Shown: in pieces, positions 17,883-27,572 of the stretch
Numbering within the stretch: the first letter of the stretch is position 1
How the letters are laid out: each line of letters starts with the position of its first letter
DNA from: Clostridia bacterium
GTDB taxonomy: Bacteria; Bacillota; Clostridia; Christensenellales; Borkfalkiaceae
Length of the DNA stretch: 64,000 nucleotides
Direction: 5' to 3'
Assembly (NCBI GenBank): GCA_017558105.1
Contig: JAFYWI010000001.1
Span: 62,001 to 126,000, forward strand
Program-made: the position numbers and the translations under genes
The notes under the pieces: model-generated
Database searches by the model: none
What the model was told of the DNA's origin: nothing
What the model saw: only the letters and a program-made list of their open reading frames with translations

Positions 17883-18746
17883 CTACTTATTTATCCAAAT
17901 TCCACTATTGCCACAAGGTAAAATTACCCCGTTTTCGTTAGTGTGTAAACCTACTTCGTATGCTTCAACTTCGCCCTTAAATTGCTTTGCAATAGTTAGT
18001 TGCAATATGTTTTTTAAAACTTGTGGTTGAAGCCCCGTAGTATAACTATTTATTAAAAAGAACAATGGGTTTTCGCTTAAAACGTTTTGGCAAAGTTGCA
18101 CTAAAGAAAATAGTTCCGTTTCTAACTTCCACATTTCTCCGTTAGGGCCTCTGCCATAGCTTGGTGGGTCCATTAAAATTGCGTCGTATTTTTTACCACG
18201 GCGAATTTCCCTTTCAACGAACTTTTTGCAGTCTTCTATAATAAACCTAGTATTTTGCCTATCTACGTTAGAAATGGTTACGTTTTCTATTGCACGTTCT
18301 ACCATACCCTTAGAAGAATCTACGTGGCAAACTTTTGCCCCTGCTTTTGCTAAAGCAACCGTTGCTCCACCCGTATAAGCAAAAAGGTTTAATACAGAAA
18401 TTTCCCTATTGGCAGATTTAACTAAATCTGTCATTAAATCCCAATTAACTGCTTGTTCAGGAAATAACCCCGTGTGCTTAAAGCCCATTGGCTTAATTTT
18501 GAAATTTAAATCTTTATACGAAATAACCCATTCTTCTGGCATTTTGCCTTTATATAGCCACTTGCCACCACCCGTTTCGCTACGTTCATATTTAGCACAT
18601 AAACCTTTATAGTTTTCTAAATTAAAAGAACTTTTCCAAATGGCTTGTGGGTCTGGGCGAAGCAACGTAACGTTGCCCCACCTTTCTAATTTATACCCGT
18701 CGCCTGTGGCAATTATTTCGTAATCTTTCCAACAAGGTGTTCTCAT
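17883..18746 (-). CDS. class I SAM-dependent methyltransferase, RlmI-like
   Basis: A 287-residue enzyme with SAM motif I VLNLFAYTGGATVALAKAG, motif II HVDSSKGMVERAIEN and catalytic motif LMDPPSYGRGPNGEMW. That pattern is seen in the RlmI/RlmK group that makes 5-methylcytosine or 7-methylguanine in 23S rRNA. The N-terminal PUA domain of RlmI is absent; instead there is a short beta-rich region (residues 1-90). Its ATG directly follows the ileS stop codon (TAA ATG), so it is translated with ileS. The function as an RNA methylase is inferred. Confidence 0.85.
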   Translation of the reverse strand: MRTPCWKDYEIIATGDGYKLERWGNVTLLRPDPQAIWKSSFNLENYKGLCAKYERSETGGGKWLYKGKMPEEWVISYKDLNFKIKPMGFKHTGLFPEQAVNWDLMTDLVKSANREISVLNLFAYTGGATVALAKAGAKVCHVDSSKGMVERAIENVTISNVDRQNTRFIIEDCKKFVEREIRRGKKYDAILMDPPSYGRGPNGEMWKLETELFSLVQLCQNVLSENPLFFLINSYTTGLQPQVLKNILQLTIAKQFKGEVEAYEVGLHTNENGVILPCGNSGIWINK

Positions 18747-21700
18747 TTATTTAACCTTTACAACACTTACAATACATTTAGCGCCGTTAATATCCAATTC
18801 TTTAGTAAAGCCTTGTGCTTCGCCTACCATAATTTCTTCGGCTAAAACAACCGTTTTAATATCTTCACCATTTAAGAAAATGTTTTTAATGCCTTCGTCT
18901 TCTGTGGTAAAGTAAACGTTAATTTTATCGGTTACTTCAAAGCCTGCTTCCTTTCTCATAGATTGAATTTTAGAAATAAGTTCTCTTTCAATACCTTCAA
19001 TTTTTAATTCTTCGGTAATATTGGTATCTAAAACAACGGTAATACCTTTGTCTGCACTTGAAATAAACCCTTCTGCGCTTTCGCTTGAAATCAACAAGTC
19101 GTCTTGAGTAAATTCAAAAGAACTTCCTTCAAAGTCTACTTTATAAGTTTCGCCTTTCTTTACGGTTGCAACAATTTCGTTAGCATTGCAAACTTCAAAG
19201 AATTTTCTAATCAAGCCAAGTTTTGCGCCGTATTTTGGACCTAAAGTTTTTAGTTGTGGTTTAATTTTATATGAAACGAATTTAGAAGCGTTTTCTAAAT
19301 ATTCTACTTCTTTAACGTTTAATTCATCTCTTGCAATTTCTAATAAACCTTCGCTTAAATCTACCTTTTTATCTGCACAAACGTAAATTTTTTGTAGTGG
19401 TTGCCTGTTTTTAATGTTAGAAGTATTTCTGCAACTTCTACCTAAAATAACAATATCTAAAACGTTTTGCATACCTTCTTCTAACTTAACGTCTATTGCG
19501 CTTTCATCTACTTTAGGGAAATCGCATAAATGAACGGAAATAGGTGCGTCTTTATAGAAGTTTGGCACTAAGTTTTGGTAAATAGATTCTGCCATAAACG
19601 GAGTAAACGGTGCAGTTAATTTAGCAATAGTTACTAAAACTGTGTAAAGGGTTGTGTATGCGGCAATTTTATCTTCCGTCATATCGTGCCCCCAATATCT
19701 TTCTCTGCCACGGCGAACGTACCAGTTAGATAAGTCGTCTACAAAGTCTTGTAAAGCCCTTGCGCTTTCAAAAATATTGTAGTTTGCTAAGCCTTTATCT
19801 ACCGTTTTAATTACTGTGTTTAGTTTAGATAAAACCCATTTATCCATTAAACTTAATTTGCAATCTTTTAGGTTATATTTAGAAGGGTCGTATTTATCTA
19901 TATCTGCATATAAAACGAAGAACGCATAGGTGTTCCATAACGTACCCATATATTTTCTTTGAACTTCTGAAACGGCCTCTTCATAGAATCTAGATGGTAA
20001 CCAAGGTGCTGAGCCGGTGTAGAAATACCACCTAACAGCGTCTGCCCCTTGTTTATCTAAAATAGACCAAGGGTCTACTACGTTGCCCTTATGCTTACTC
20101 ATTTTAATACCGTTCTTGTCGTTAACGTGACCTAAAACTATGCAATTCTTAAATGGTGCTTTATCAAACAACAAGGTAGAAATTGCAAGCAACGTATAGA
20201 ACCAACCTCTAGTTTGGTCTACTGCTTCACTAATAAAGTCTGCTGGGAAATGTTTTTCAAACACTTCTTTGTTTTCAAACGGATAGTGGTATTGAGCAAA
20301 CGGCATAGAGCCAGAGTCAAACCAACAGTCCATAACTTCTTTTTCCCTTATAAACTCGCCACCACATTCGCAAGCGAAAGTGCAATTATCTATATATGGG
20401 CGGTGAAGTTCTATGTCGCCTTCAATATTGCAAAGGTTTTTAAGTTCTTGTTTAGAACCAATTACGTGAATTTTGCCACACTTATTACATACCCAAATTG
20501 GAAGTGGTGTACCCCAATATCTTTCACGCGAGATACCCCAGTCTATAACGTTTTCTAAGAAGTTACCCATTCTACCCGTTTTAATTGTTTCAGGTATCCA
20601 GTTAACTGAGTTATTTGCCGCAATTAGCCTATCTTTAACGGCTGTCATTTTAATAAACCAACTACTTCTTGCATAGTAAAGTAAAGGTGTATCGCAACGC
20701 CAACAGAAAGGATAACTATGTTCAAAAGGTAATTCTAAGAATAATTGATTTCTTTCTTTTAGGTCTTTAATAACCAACTTATCGGCATCTTTACAGAACA
20801 AACCACTTAATTCTTTGGTTTCTTCAGTCATTTTACCGCGGTCGTCTACAAGTTTAACGAAAGGTAAATTATATTTTCTGCCAACATTAGCGTCGTCTTC
20901 ACCGAAAGCAGGTGCAATATGAACTACGCCACTACCATCGGTTAAAGTTACGTAGTTGTCGCAAGTTACGTAGTATGCTTTTTCTTTGAAAGTGCCTACT
21001 GCATAATCAAACAATGGTTCGTATTCTGTATATTCGTAATCTTTACCTTTTTTAGTAGAGATAATTTCATATTTTTCAAATAATTTTTCTACTAACGCTT
21101 TTGCTAAAACGTAATATTCGCCGTCTTCCGTTTTAATTTCTACGTAGTCTTCGTTAGGGTTCATACAAAGTGCTACGTTAGATGGCAACGTCCAAGGAGT
21201 TGTTGTCCAAGCAAGGAAGTATGCGTTTTCTCTATTTTTAATTTTGAACTTAACGAAAATAGAAACTTCCTTTACGTCTTTATACCCTTGCGCAACTTCG
21301 TGAGAAGATAGTGCCGTTCCACAACGTGGGCAATAAGGAACTATTTTATACCCTTTATAAATTAAGCCTTTATCTGCAATGGTTTTAACTGCCCACCAAA
21401 CAGATTCAATAAAGTTATCGTCATAAGTGATGTATGGGTTTTCCATGTCTGCCCAATAGCCAACACGGTCGCTCATTTTTTCCCATTCACCTTTATATTT
21501 CCAAACGCTTTCTTTACATTTTTGTACGAAAGGTTCTATTCCGTATTTTTCAATTTCTTGCTTGCCGTCTATACCTAAAAGTTTTTCTACTTCTAATTCA
21601 ACTGGAAGGCCGTGCGTATCCCACCCTGCTTTTCTTAAACAGTGGTCGCCTTTCATAACGTGGTAACGTGGAATAATATCTTTAATAACCCTAGTTAAAA

Positions 21701-21875
21701 TATGCCCAATGTGTGGCTTTCCGTTTGCCGTTGGTGGACCATCGTAAAAAGAGAACTCCGTTGCACCTTCGTTCTTCTTCATATTTTCTTCAAAAATGCC
21801 GTTTTCTTTCCAAAAAGAAAGAACTTCTTTTTCTCTGTCTAAAAAATTAAGAGATGTGTCTACTTTCTTATACAT
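18747..21875 (-). CDS. ileS: isoleucine-tRNA ligase
   Basis: Charges tRNA-Ile and edits valine. It has 1042 residues, the long form found in clostridia and eukaryotes. The HIGH signature is in GPPTANGKPHIGHIL (about residue 57); the KMSKS-type motif reads GIKMSKHKGNVVDPW. The CP1 editing domain has TWTLPSNVAL. The sequence NPYITYDDNFIESVWW is typical of the type 2 class, which is usually less sensitive to mupirocin. First gene of an operon with the methyltransferase and a pseudouridine synthase. AGGAGC precedes the ATG. No T-box leader is seen, though ileS in this phylum often has one. Confidence 0.97.
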   Translation of the reverse strand: MYKKVDTSLNFLDREKEVLSFWKENGIFEENMKKNEGATEFSFYDGPPTANGKPHIGHILTRVIKDIIPRYHVMKGDHCLRKAGWDTHGLPVELEVEKLLGIDGKQEIEKYGIEPFVQKCKESVWKYKGEWEKMSDRVGYWADMENPYITYDDNFIESVWWAVKTIADKGLIYKGYKIVPYCPRCGTALSSHEVAQGYKDVKEVSIFVKFKIKNRENAYFLAWTTTPWTLPSNVALCMNPNEDYVEIKTEDGEYYVLAKALVEKLFEKYEIISTKKGKDYEYTEYEPLFDYAVGTFKEKAYYVTCDNYVTLTDGSGVVHIAPAFGEDDANVGRKYNLPFVKLVDDRGKMTEETKELSGLFCKDADKLVIKDLKERNQLFLELPFEHSYPFCWRCDTPLLYYARSSWFIKMTAVKDRLIAANNSVNWIPETIKTGRMGNFLENVIDWGISRERYWGTPLPIWVCNKCGKIHVIGSKQELKNLCNIEGDIELHRPYIDNCTFACECGGEFIREKEVMDCWFDSGSMPFAQYHYPFENKEVFEKHFPADFISEAVDQTRGWFYTLLAISTLLFDKAPFKNCIVLGHVNDKNGIKMSKHKGNVVDPWSILDKQGADAVRWYFYTGSAPWLPSRFYEEAVSEVQRKYMGTLWNTYAFFVLYADIDKYDPSKYNLKDCKLSLMDKWVLSKLNTVIKTVDKGLANYNIFESARALQDFVDDLSNWYVRRGRERYWGHDMTEDKIAAYTTLYTVLVTIAKLTAPFTPFMAESIYQNLVPNFYKDAPISVHLCDFPKVDESAIDVKLEEGMQNVLDIVILGRSCRNTSNIKNRQPLQKIYVCADKKVDLSEGLLEIARDELNVKEVEYLENASKFVSYKIKPQLKTLGPKYGAKLGLIRKFFEVCNANEIVATVKKGETYKVDFEGSSFEFTQDDLLISSESAEGFISSADKGITVVLDTNITEELKIEGIERELISKIQSMRKEAGFEVTDKINVYFTTEDEGIKNIFLNGEDIKTVVLAEEIMVGEAQGFTKELDINGAKCIVSVVKVK

Positions 21876-21908
21876 TACATACTGCTCCTAATATACTAAT
21901 ACTAGTAA

Positions 21909-21937
21909 ATTATATATTTAAATGTCGATTTTGTAAA
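21909..21937 (-). promoter_or_regulatory. ileS operon promoter
   Basis: TTTACA (21937-21932), 17-bp spacer, TATAAT (21914-21909), leaving a leader of only about 30 nt: too short for a T-box. Confidence 0.7.
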
Positions 21938-21975
21938 GTTAATTTCACAAATTTTACTATATTTAATAAAATAAC

Positions 21976-22004
21976 TTGCAATTTCCTTTCTTTTAGGTTA
22001 GAAT
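21976..22004 (+). promoter_or_regulatory. SRP RNA promoter
   Basis: TTGCAA (21976-21981), 17-bp spacer, TAGAAT (21999-22004), placing the RNA start at about 22011, exactly where the closing helix begins. Confidence 0.8.
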
Positions 22005-22010
22005 ATTATA

Positions 22011-22280
22011 GCCGTGCTATGTGGGGAGTTAGCGATGCCCTGTTATCTACAATTCGCTTAGTGGAACAGAAAGCTTTACGAGGCTCACGTAGTTGAAGGT
22101 CGCACTTAACAAGGGACGTTGATACCAAGGTCTTATGCAACACGCTACTGCGAACCGTGTCAGGATGGGAACATAGCAGCACTAAACAGACTTGTCGTGT
22201 GTGCCATAAGGTAGCTTTGGAGTAGTTACCTATTAGGTTACCACTTTGGTTACTTGTGCCAGATAAAGATGCACGGCTTT
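22011..22280 (+). ncRNA. ffs: signal recognition particle RNA, large bacterial type
   Basis: About 270 nt, the size of the Bacillus scRNA. The ends pair perfectly (GCCGTGC 22011-22017 with GCACGGC 22271-22277). The 5' part (GTGGGGAGTTAGCGATGCCCTG) is the Alu-type domain of Gram-positive SRP RNA. The Ffh-binding helix 8 reads GTCAGGATGGGAACATAGCAGC: a GGAA tetraloop, the AGG/AGCAG internal loops, and compensatory base changes in the stem. Works with Ffh in targeting membrane proteins. A short U-run and then a strong terminator follow. Confidence 0.93.
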
Positions 22281-22293
22281 TTTAAAACTAAAA

Positions 22294-22327
22294 CGGATTT
22301 AAGTTTTTTGCTTAAATCCGTTTTTTT
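22294..22327. terminator. bidirectional terminator between ffs and guaB
   Basis: CGGATTTAAG/CTTAAATCCG, 7-nt loop, seven T on the plus side and an A-run on the other, so it can stop both ffs and guaB transcripts. Confidence 0.88.
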
Positions 22328-22359
22328 CTTTTGTAAATTTATTCGTTAACTATTTGTTT

Positions 22360-23865
22360 TTACTTTATCGTTTGCGTTTTTTCTTTTTGAATAACGTCGT
22401 GTGCGCCACCTTCTACAATACTCGTTTCAGAAACAAGGGTTAATTTTGCTACCTTTTGGAATTCTGGAATTGTTAAAGCGCCACAGTTGCACATTGTAGA
22501 TTTTACTTTGCTTAAAGAAATTGCAACGTTATCTTTTAATTTACCTGCGTATGGAACGTAAGAATCAACACCTTCTTCAAAAGAAAGTTTCTTATCTCCA
22601 CCAAGGTCGTATCTTTGCCAGTTTCTTGCTCTTTGAGAGCCTTCACCCCAATATTCTTTATAATAATTTCCACCAATGCTTACTTTATTTGTTGGGCTTT
22701 CGTCAAAACGAGCGAAATATCTACCAAGCATAACGAAATCGCTACCCATTGCAAGCGCTAAGGTTATGTGATGGTCGTAAACAATACCACCATCTGAACA
22801 TACAGGAACGTATACGCCGGTTTTCTTAAAGTATTCGTCACGGGCATTACAAACGTCTATTAAAGCAGTTGCTTGCCCTCTACCAATACCCTTTGTTTCA
22901 CGGGTAATACATATAGAACCACCACCAATACCAACTTTAATAAAGTCTGCACCAGCGTCTGCTAAGAAGTTAAATCCGTCTGCATCAACAACGTTGCCTG
23001 CTCCAACTTTTACTTTATCTCCATAGTGTTCTCTTATCCAAGAAATAGTTAGTTTTTGCCATTCTGAAAAACCTTCAGAAGAGTCTATACATAATACGTC
23101 TGCACCTGCTTCTATTAGGGCTGGAACTCTTTCTGCGTAGTCTCTTGTATTAATACCTGCGCCTACTACGTAACGTTTATTAGTATCTAATAATTCGTTA
23201 GGGTTTTCCTTATGAGTTTCGTAGTCTTTTCTAAATACGAAAGAGCATAATTGACCCTTTTCGTTAATAATTGGAAGTGAGTTTAATTTGTGTTCCCAAA
23301 TAATATCGTTTGCTTCTTTTAAGGTTGTGCCTTCTTTTGCAGTTATAAGTTTAGAAAAAGGAGTCATAAAAGTTTTAACTTTTTCATCTGGACTCATTCT
23401 GCTAACTCTGTAATCTCTACCGGTAACTATACCAACCAACTTGCCGTTTGAAGTTCCGTCTTCTGTAACGGCAACGGTAGAATGCCCCGTTTTTTCTTTT
23501 AGAGCAATTATATCTTTTAACGTTGCTTCTGGTGAAATGTTAGAGTCGCTTGTAACGAAACCTGCTTTATGGTTTTTAGCTTTTCTAACCATTTCGGCTT
23601 GCGCTTCTACACTTTGAGAACCGAATATGAAAGATATACCACCTTCTTTTGCTAAGGCTACTGCCATTTTATCGCCAGAAACAGATTGCATTATTGCAGA
23701 AACCATTGGTATATTCATTGAAATTGCAGGTTCTTCACCCTTTTTATACTTAACTAACGGTGTTTTTAAACTTACGTTAGATGGTATTGCGTTAGTAGAA
23801 GAATAGGTAGGAATAATTAAATATTCGTTAAAGGTATGTGATACTTCGTTTAAAATTTTTGCCAT
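22360..23865 (-). CDS. guaB: inosine-5'-monophosphate dehydrogenase
   Basis: Oxidises IMP to XMP, the committed step to GMP. It has 501 residues. The TIM-barrel catalytic loop [22 protein letters not shown] contains the active Cys. The N-terminal part has [32 protein letters not shown] (in segments). Two CBS domains are inserted around residues 95-220 ([29 protein letters not shown]). Follows fhs by 36 bp on the same strand, so the two probably form a purine/one-carbon unit. Confidence 0.96.
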   Translation of the reverse strand: MAKILNEVSHTFNEYLIIPTYSSTNAIPSNVSLKTPLVKYKKGEEPAISMNIPMVSAIMQSVSGDKMAVALAKEGGISFIFGSQSVEAQAEMVRKAKNHKAGFVTSDSNISPEATLKDIIALKEKTGHSTVAVTEDGTSNGKLVGIVTGRDYRVSRMSPDEKVKTFMTPFSKLITAKEGTTLKEANDIIWEHKLNSLPIINEKGQLCSFVFRKDYETHKENPNELLDTNKRYVVGAGINTRDYAERVPALIEAGADVLCIDSSEGFSEWQKLTISWIREHYGDKVKVGAGNVVDADGFNFLADAGADFIKVGIGGGSICITRETKGIGRGQATALIDVCNARDEYFKKTGVYVPVCSDGGIVYDHHITLALAMGSDFVMLGRYFARFDESPTNKVSIGGNYYKEYWGEGSQRARNWQRYDLGGDKKLSFEEGVDSYVPYAGKLKDNVAISLSKVKSTMCNCGALTIPEFQKVAKLTLVSETSIVEGGAHDVIQKEKTQTIK

Positions 23866-23901
23866 TTTCGTACTCCTTAATTATATTTTCTTATATGTTT
23901 A

Positions 23902-25578
23902 TTAAAATAATCCTGTAATTTTACCGTCTTCATCAACGTCTATTTTTTCAGCAGATGGAACTTTTGGTAAACCTGGCATCGTCATAATATCGCCGGTTAA
24001 AACTACTATAAAGCCAGCCCCTGCTGAAACTTTTACGTTTTTAATTGTTACTTCAAAGTTTTCTGGCGCTCCTAATTTAGTAGGGTCGTCGGAAAAACTA
24101 TATTGTGTTTTTGCTACGCAAATTGGGCAACTACCAAAGCCAAGTTCTGTTAAACGTGCTATTTGTTTTTTTGCCGTTGGGGTTATTACAACACCCTTGC
24201 CACCATAAACTTTTTGTACTACTTTAGTAATTTTTTCTTCAATTCCGTCTGTATCTTCGTAAGAGAAAGTAAAATCGCCCTTTTCTTCTTCGCAAAGCCT
24301 TACAACTTCTTTTGCTAACGTTTCGCCACCCTTACCACCTTCTGCCCATACGGTAGAAAGGCAAACGTTTACACCAAGTTTTTTACATTCTTCTATAATG
24401 AAATCCGTTTCTTTTTGAGTATCGGTTGGGAATTGGTTAATAGCAACTACGCAAGGTAGTTTATATACGTTTTTAACGTTAGATAAGTGGCGAAGTAGGT
24501 TTGGAATACCTTTCTTTAAGGCTTCTAAATTTTCTTCGTTTAGCGCCTTTTTATCTAACCCACCATGCATTTTTAACGCCCTAATGGTAGCAACTAATAC
24601 TACGGCAGATGGAACTAAATTAGCCATTCTACACTTAATATCAAAGAATTTTTCTGCACCAAGGTCTGCGCCAAAGCCAGCCTCCGTAACAACGTAATCG
24701 CCAAGTTTTAATGCCATTTTGGTTGCTATAACAGAGTTGCAACCGTGTGCAATATTTGCAAAAGGTCCACCGTGCACTAATGCAGGCGTGCCTTCTAAGG
24801 TTTGTACTAAGTTAGGTTTAATTGCGTCTTTAAGTAATGCAGTCATTGCGCCTTGTGCGTTTAGGTCGCCACAAGTAACGGGTTCGTCGTTATAATTATA
24901 GCCTACTATTATTTTAGAAAGCCTTGTTTTTAAGTCTGTAATAGAATTTGCCAAGCATAAAACAGCCATAATTTCGCTAGCAACGGTAATATCAAACCCG
25001 TCTTCTCTAGGAACACCGTTAGCCTTTCCACCTAAGCCGTTTACTATGAAACGAAGTTGCCTATCGTTCATATCTACGCAACGTTTCCAAGTTATTTTTC
25101 TAACGTCTATGCCAAGTTTGTTGCCTTGTTGAATATGGTTATCTAACATAGCGGCAAGAAGATTGTTTGCTGCGCCTATTGCGTGGAAATCGCCAGTAAA
25201 GTGCAAGTTAATATCTTCCATAGGAACAACTTGTGCGTAGCCCCCACCAGCAGCGCCACCCTTTACGCCAAACACTGGGCCTAAAGATGGTTCACGCAAA
25301 GCAACCATAACGTTTTTGCCAATTCTTTTTAACCCGTCTGCTAAACCGATGGTAGTGGTTGTTTTACCTTCGCCCGCAGGGGTTGGAGTGATAGCCGTTA
25401 CTAAAATTAGTTTGCCGTTTTTTCTGCTTTCATCTTTTAATATAGAAAGGTCTATTTTAGCCTTGTTTTTGCCGTAATATTCTAAATTATCTTCTTCAAT
25501 TCCAGCAGTTTTAGCAATTTCTTTAATATGTTTTAACTTGGTTTGTTGAGCAATTTCAATATCAGTTAAAAACGCCAT
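23902..25578 (-). CDS. fhs: formate-tetrahydrofolate ligase
   Basis: Makes 10-formyl-THF from formate, ATP and THF, supplying carbon for purines and fMet-tRNA. It has 558 residues, the normal length. The nucleotide loop [20 protein letters not shown] lies around residues 64-83. Other family motifs are [29 protein letters not shown]-like [12 protein letters not shown], and [25 protein letters not shown] precedes the ATG. Transcribed with guaB from its own promoter. Confidence 0.97.
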   Translation of the reverse strand: MAFLTDIEIAQQTKLKHIKEIAKTAGIEEDNLEYYGKNKAKIDLSILKDESRKNGKLILVTAITPTPAGEGKTTTTIGLADGLKRIGKNVMVALREPSLGPVFGVKGGAAGGGYAQVVPMEDINLHFTGDFHAIGAANNLLAAMLDNHIQQGNKLGIDVRKITWKRCVDMNDRQLRFIVNGLGGKANGVPREDGFDITVASEIMAVLCLANSITDLKTRLSKIIVGYNYNDEPVTCGDLNAQGAMTALLKDAIKPNLVQTLEGTPALVHGGPFANIAHGCNSVIATKMALKLGDYVVTEAGFGADLGAEKFFDIKCRMANLVPSAVVLVATIRALKMHGGLDKKALNEENLEALKKGIPNLLRHLSNVKNVYKLPCVVAINQFPTDTQKETDFIIEECKKLGVNVCLSTVWAEGGKGGETLAKEVVRLCEEEKGDFTFSYEDTDGIEEKITKVVQKVYGGKGVVITPTAKKQIARLTELGFGSCPICVAKTQYSFSDDPTKLGAPENFEVTIKNVKVSAGAGFIVVLTGDIMTMPGLPKVPSAEKIDVDEDGKITGLF

Positions 25579-25636
25579 AACTTTCTCCTTAAAGTGTTTT
25601 AATTATACAATAACCCATTATAATTAAATTTTAAAA

Positions 25637-25665
25637 ATTATAGCATAAAAATTTTATTTTTTCAA
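25637..25665 (-). promoter_or_regulatory. fhs-guaB promoter
   Basis: TTGAAA (25665-25660), 17-bp spacer, TATAAT (25642-25637). The spacer lies inside the loop of an 11-bp inverted repeat. Confidence 0.7.
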
Positions 25666-25679
25666 ACGTTTTTATGCTA
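25641..25679. repeat. inverted repeat around the fhs promoter
   Basis: Perfect 11-bp arms TAGCATAAAAA (25641-25651) and TTTTTATGCTA (25669-25679) with a 17-bp centre. The left arm overlaps the -10 box. It could be an operator for fhs or a second terminator for the upstream NifU-like/GGGtGRT operon. Confidence 0.6.
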
Positions 25680-25692
25680 AAAAATTTATTTA

Positions 25693-25730
25693 TATTAAAA
25701 GGCGCAACAAAACTTGCTACGCCTTTTTAC
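25693..25730 (-). terminator. terminator of the NifU-like/GGGtGRT operon
   Basis: GGCG/CGCC outer arms with an imperfect inner stem (25701-25723), followed on the minus strand by TTTTAATAT. It begins a few bases after the stop codon. Confidence 0.65.
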
Positions 25731-25731
25731 G

Positions 25732-26745
25732 TTATTTATTCAAAGCTTCTTGAACTGCTACTGCGCATGCAACGGTCATACCAACCATTGGGTTGTTACC
25801 TGCACCAATTAAGCCCATCATTTCTACGTGGGCTGGAACTGATGAAGAACCAGCAAATTGTGCATCGCTATGCATTCTACCCATAGTATCTGTCATACCA
25901 TAAGATGCTGGGCCCGCAGCCATATTGTCTGGGTGAAGTGTTCTACCCGTGCCACCACCAGATGCAACGGAGAAATAACTCTTGCCGTTTTCAATAGCCC
26001 ATTTCTTATAAGTACCTGCAACAGGGTGTTGGAACCTTGTTGGGTTTGTTGAGTTACCAGTAATAGATACGCCAACGTTTTCTAATCTCATAATAGCAAC
26101 GCCTTCTGGAACGCTATCTGAACCATAGCATTTAACGTTTGCTCTTGGACCTTTAGAGAAAGGTTTTTCTTCTAAAACTTCTACTTCTTCTGTTGCTGGG
26201 TTGAACTTGGTTTCTACGTAAGTGAAGCCGTTAATTCTTGAAATTATATAAGCAGCGTCTTTACCTAAGCCGTTAAGAATAACTCTTAAAGGTTTAATTC
26301 TAACTTTGTTTGCGTTTAGTGCAATTTTAATAGCGCCTTCTGCAGCAGCAAAAGATTCGTGACCTGCTAAGAAGCAGAAACATTCTGTTTCTTCACTAAG
26401 TAGCATTTTACCTAAATTGCCGTGCCCTAAACCAACTTTTCTGTTTTCTGCAACAGAGCCTGGAATACAGAAAGATTGTAAACCAACACCAATGTTAGCA
26501 GCAGCAGTTGCAGCAGACTTGTCGCCAGTTTTTTCTGCAGCCTTTAGGGCGATTGCAGAACCTACTACGTATGCCCATTTAGCATTTTCAAAGCAGATAG
26601 GTTGTGTTTCTTGTGTGATGGTATATGGGTCTATACCATATTTATCGCATATTTCTTTACATTCATCTATAGAGTTGATGCCGTATTCTTTAAGAGTTAA
26701 AAGAATTTTGGCTTCACGTCTTTCATAACCTTCAAATTGTGCCAT
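25732..26745 (-). CDS. GGGtGRT protein (conserved, function unknown)
   Basis: The 337-residue protein carries the motif that names its family, SGGGTGRTLHPDNMAAGPAS, followed by a very conserved-looking C-terminus (DTMGRMHSDAQFAGSSSVPA, GLIGAGNNPMVGMTVACAVA). It looks soluble, with glycine-rich loops and several Cys (e.g. ICFEN, SFCIPG, ECFCFLAGHES). No signal peptide or membrane segment. No biochemical function is established to my knowledge. It is 18 bp downstream of a NifU-like scaffold gene, the usual partner of this family in clostridia, suggesting an iron-sulfur or selenium/sulfur-related role; this is inference. Confidence 0.9.
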   Translation of the reverse strand: MAQFEGYERREAKILLTLKEYGINSIDECKEICDKYGIDPYTITQETQPICFENAKWAYVVGSAIALKAAEKTGDKSAATAAANIGVGLQSFCIPGSVAENRKVGLGHGNLGKMLLSEETECFCFLAGHESFAAAEGAIKIALNANKVRIKPLRVILNGLGKDAAYIISRINGFTYVETKFNPATEEVEVLEEKPFSKGPRANVKCYGSDSVPEGVAIMRLENVGVSITGNSTNPTRFQHPVAGTYKKWAIENGKSYFSVASGGGTGRTLHPDNMAAGPASYGMTDTMGRMHSDAQFAGSSSVPAHVEMMGLIGAGNNPMVGMTVACAVAVQEALNK

Positions 26746-26763
26746 AATTACCTTTACCTCCTA

Positions 26764-27465
26764 TTATTCTTTACGTGGGTCAATATACTTAACCGCACCA
26801 TCTTCTTTCTTAAAGCGACCGTATGTGCCTTTAGCCATTTCGTACGCTTTGTTTGGTTCTTCGCCTTTTTTAATAAGGTCTGTCATTTTGCCAAGAGAAA
26901 CGAATTCGTAACCAATAACTTCGTCGTTTTCATCTAGAGCCATTCTTGTACAATAGCCTTCTGTCATTTCTAAATATCTAACGCCTTTTGCTTTAGTACC
27001 GTACATTGTACCTACCATTGAACGAGCACCTTTACCAAGGTCTTCCATACCAGCGCCGATAACTAAACCGTCTTCAGAGAAAGCAGATTGAGAACGACCG
27101 TAAACGATTTGTAAGAATAATTCTCTCATAGCCGTGTTAATAGCATCGCAAACAAGGTCTGTATTTAACGCTTCTAAAAGAGTTTTGCCAGGTAGAATTT
27201 CTGCTGCCATTGCTGCAGAGTGAGTCATACCAGAACAGCCAATTGTTTCTACAAGTGCTTCTTCTATAATTCCGTTTTTAACGTTTAGAGATAGTTTACA
27301 AGCGCCTTGTTGTGGTGCACACCAGCCTACACCGTGCGTATATGCAGAAATATCTTTAATTTCTTTAACTTCTACCCATCTTCCTTCTTCTGGGATAGGA
27401 GCAGGTCCGTGTTTAGGACCTTTTGCTACACAGCACATTTCTTTAACTTCAGTTGAATACTGCAT
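26764..27465 (-). CDS. NifU-like iron-sulfur scaffold-type protein
   Basis: A 233-residue protein related to the NifU/IscU N-terminal fold. Candidate ligand cysteines are in EMCCVAKGPKHGP, GWCAPQQGACKLSLNV and ETIGCSGMTHSAAMAAEIL; the last is close to the IscU GCSG-type site. The C-terminal half (GTKAKGVRYLEMTEGYCTRM) is not part of classical IscU. It heads a two-gene operon with the GGGtGRT protein. No sulfurtransferase (IscS/SufS) is nearby, so it is probably not the housekeeping scaffold. GGAGGG precedes the ATG. Confidence 0.85.
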   Translation of the reverse strand: MQYSTEVKEMCCVAKGPKHGPAPIPEEGRWVEVKEIKDISAYTHGVGWCAPQQGACKLSLNVKNGIIEEALVETIGCSGMTHSAAMAAEILPGKTLLEALNTDLVCDAINTAMRELFLQIVYGRSQSAFSEDGLVIGAGMEDLGKGARSMVGTMYGTKAKGVRYLEMTEGYCTRMALDENDEVIGYEFVSLGKMTDLIKKGEEPNKAYEMAKGTYGRFKKEDGAVKYIDPRKE

Positions 27466-27508
27466 AAATATATGCCCTCCATATTTATTTACATATTTTA
27501 TCTTTTTA

Positions 27509-27538
27509 AGTATAACATACTATTAAATTTTTTTGCAA
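27509..27538 (-). promoter_or_regulatory. promoter of the NifU-like/GGGtGRT operon
   Basis: TTGCAA (27538-27533), 18-bp spacer, TATACT (27514-27509), with a GGAGGG ribosome binding site downstream. Confidence 0.65.
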
Positions 27539-27572
27539 ATATTTTAACTTAAAATTTTATTTATAATCTACA

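Noticed and set aside
21876..22010. Possible T-box leader before ileS
   Set aside because: The gap between the ileS promoter and its ATG is too short, and neither a T-box motif nor a terminator is present.
22011..22280. Protein-coding frames across the 22.0-22.3 kb gap
   Set aside because: The stretch has a promoter, closing helix and helix 8 of SRP RNA; the short open frames there lack binding sites and family matches.
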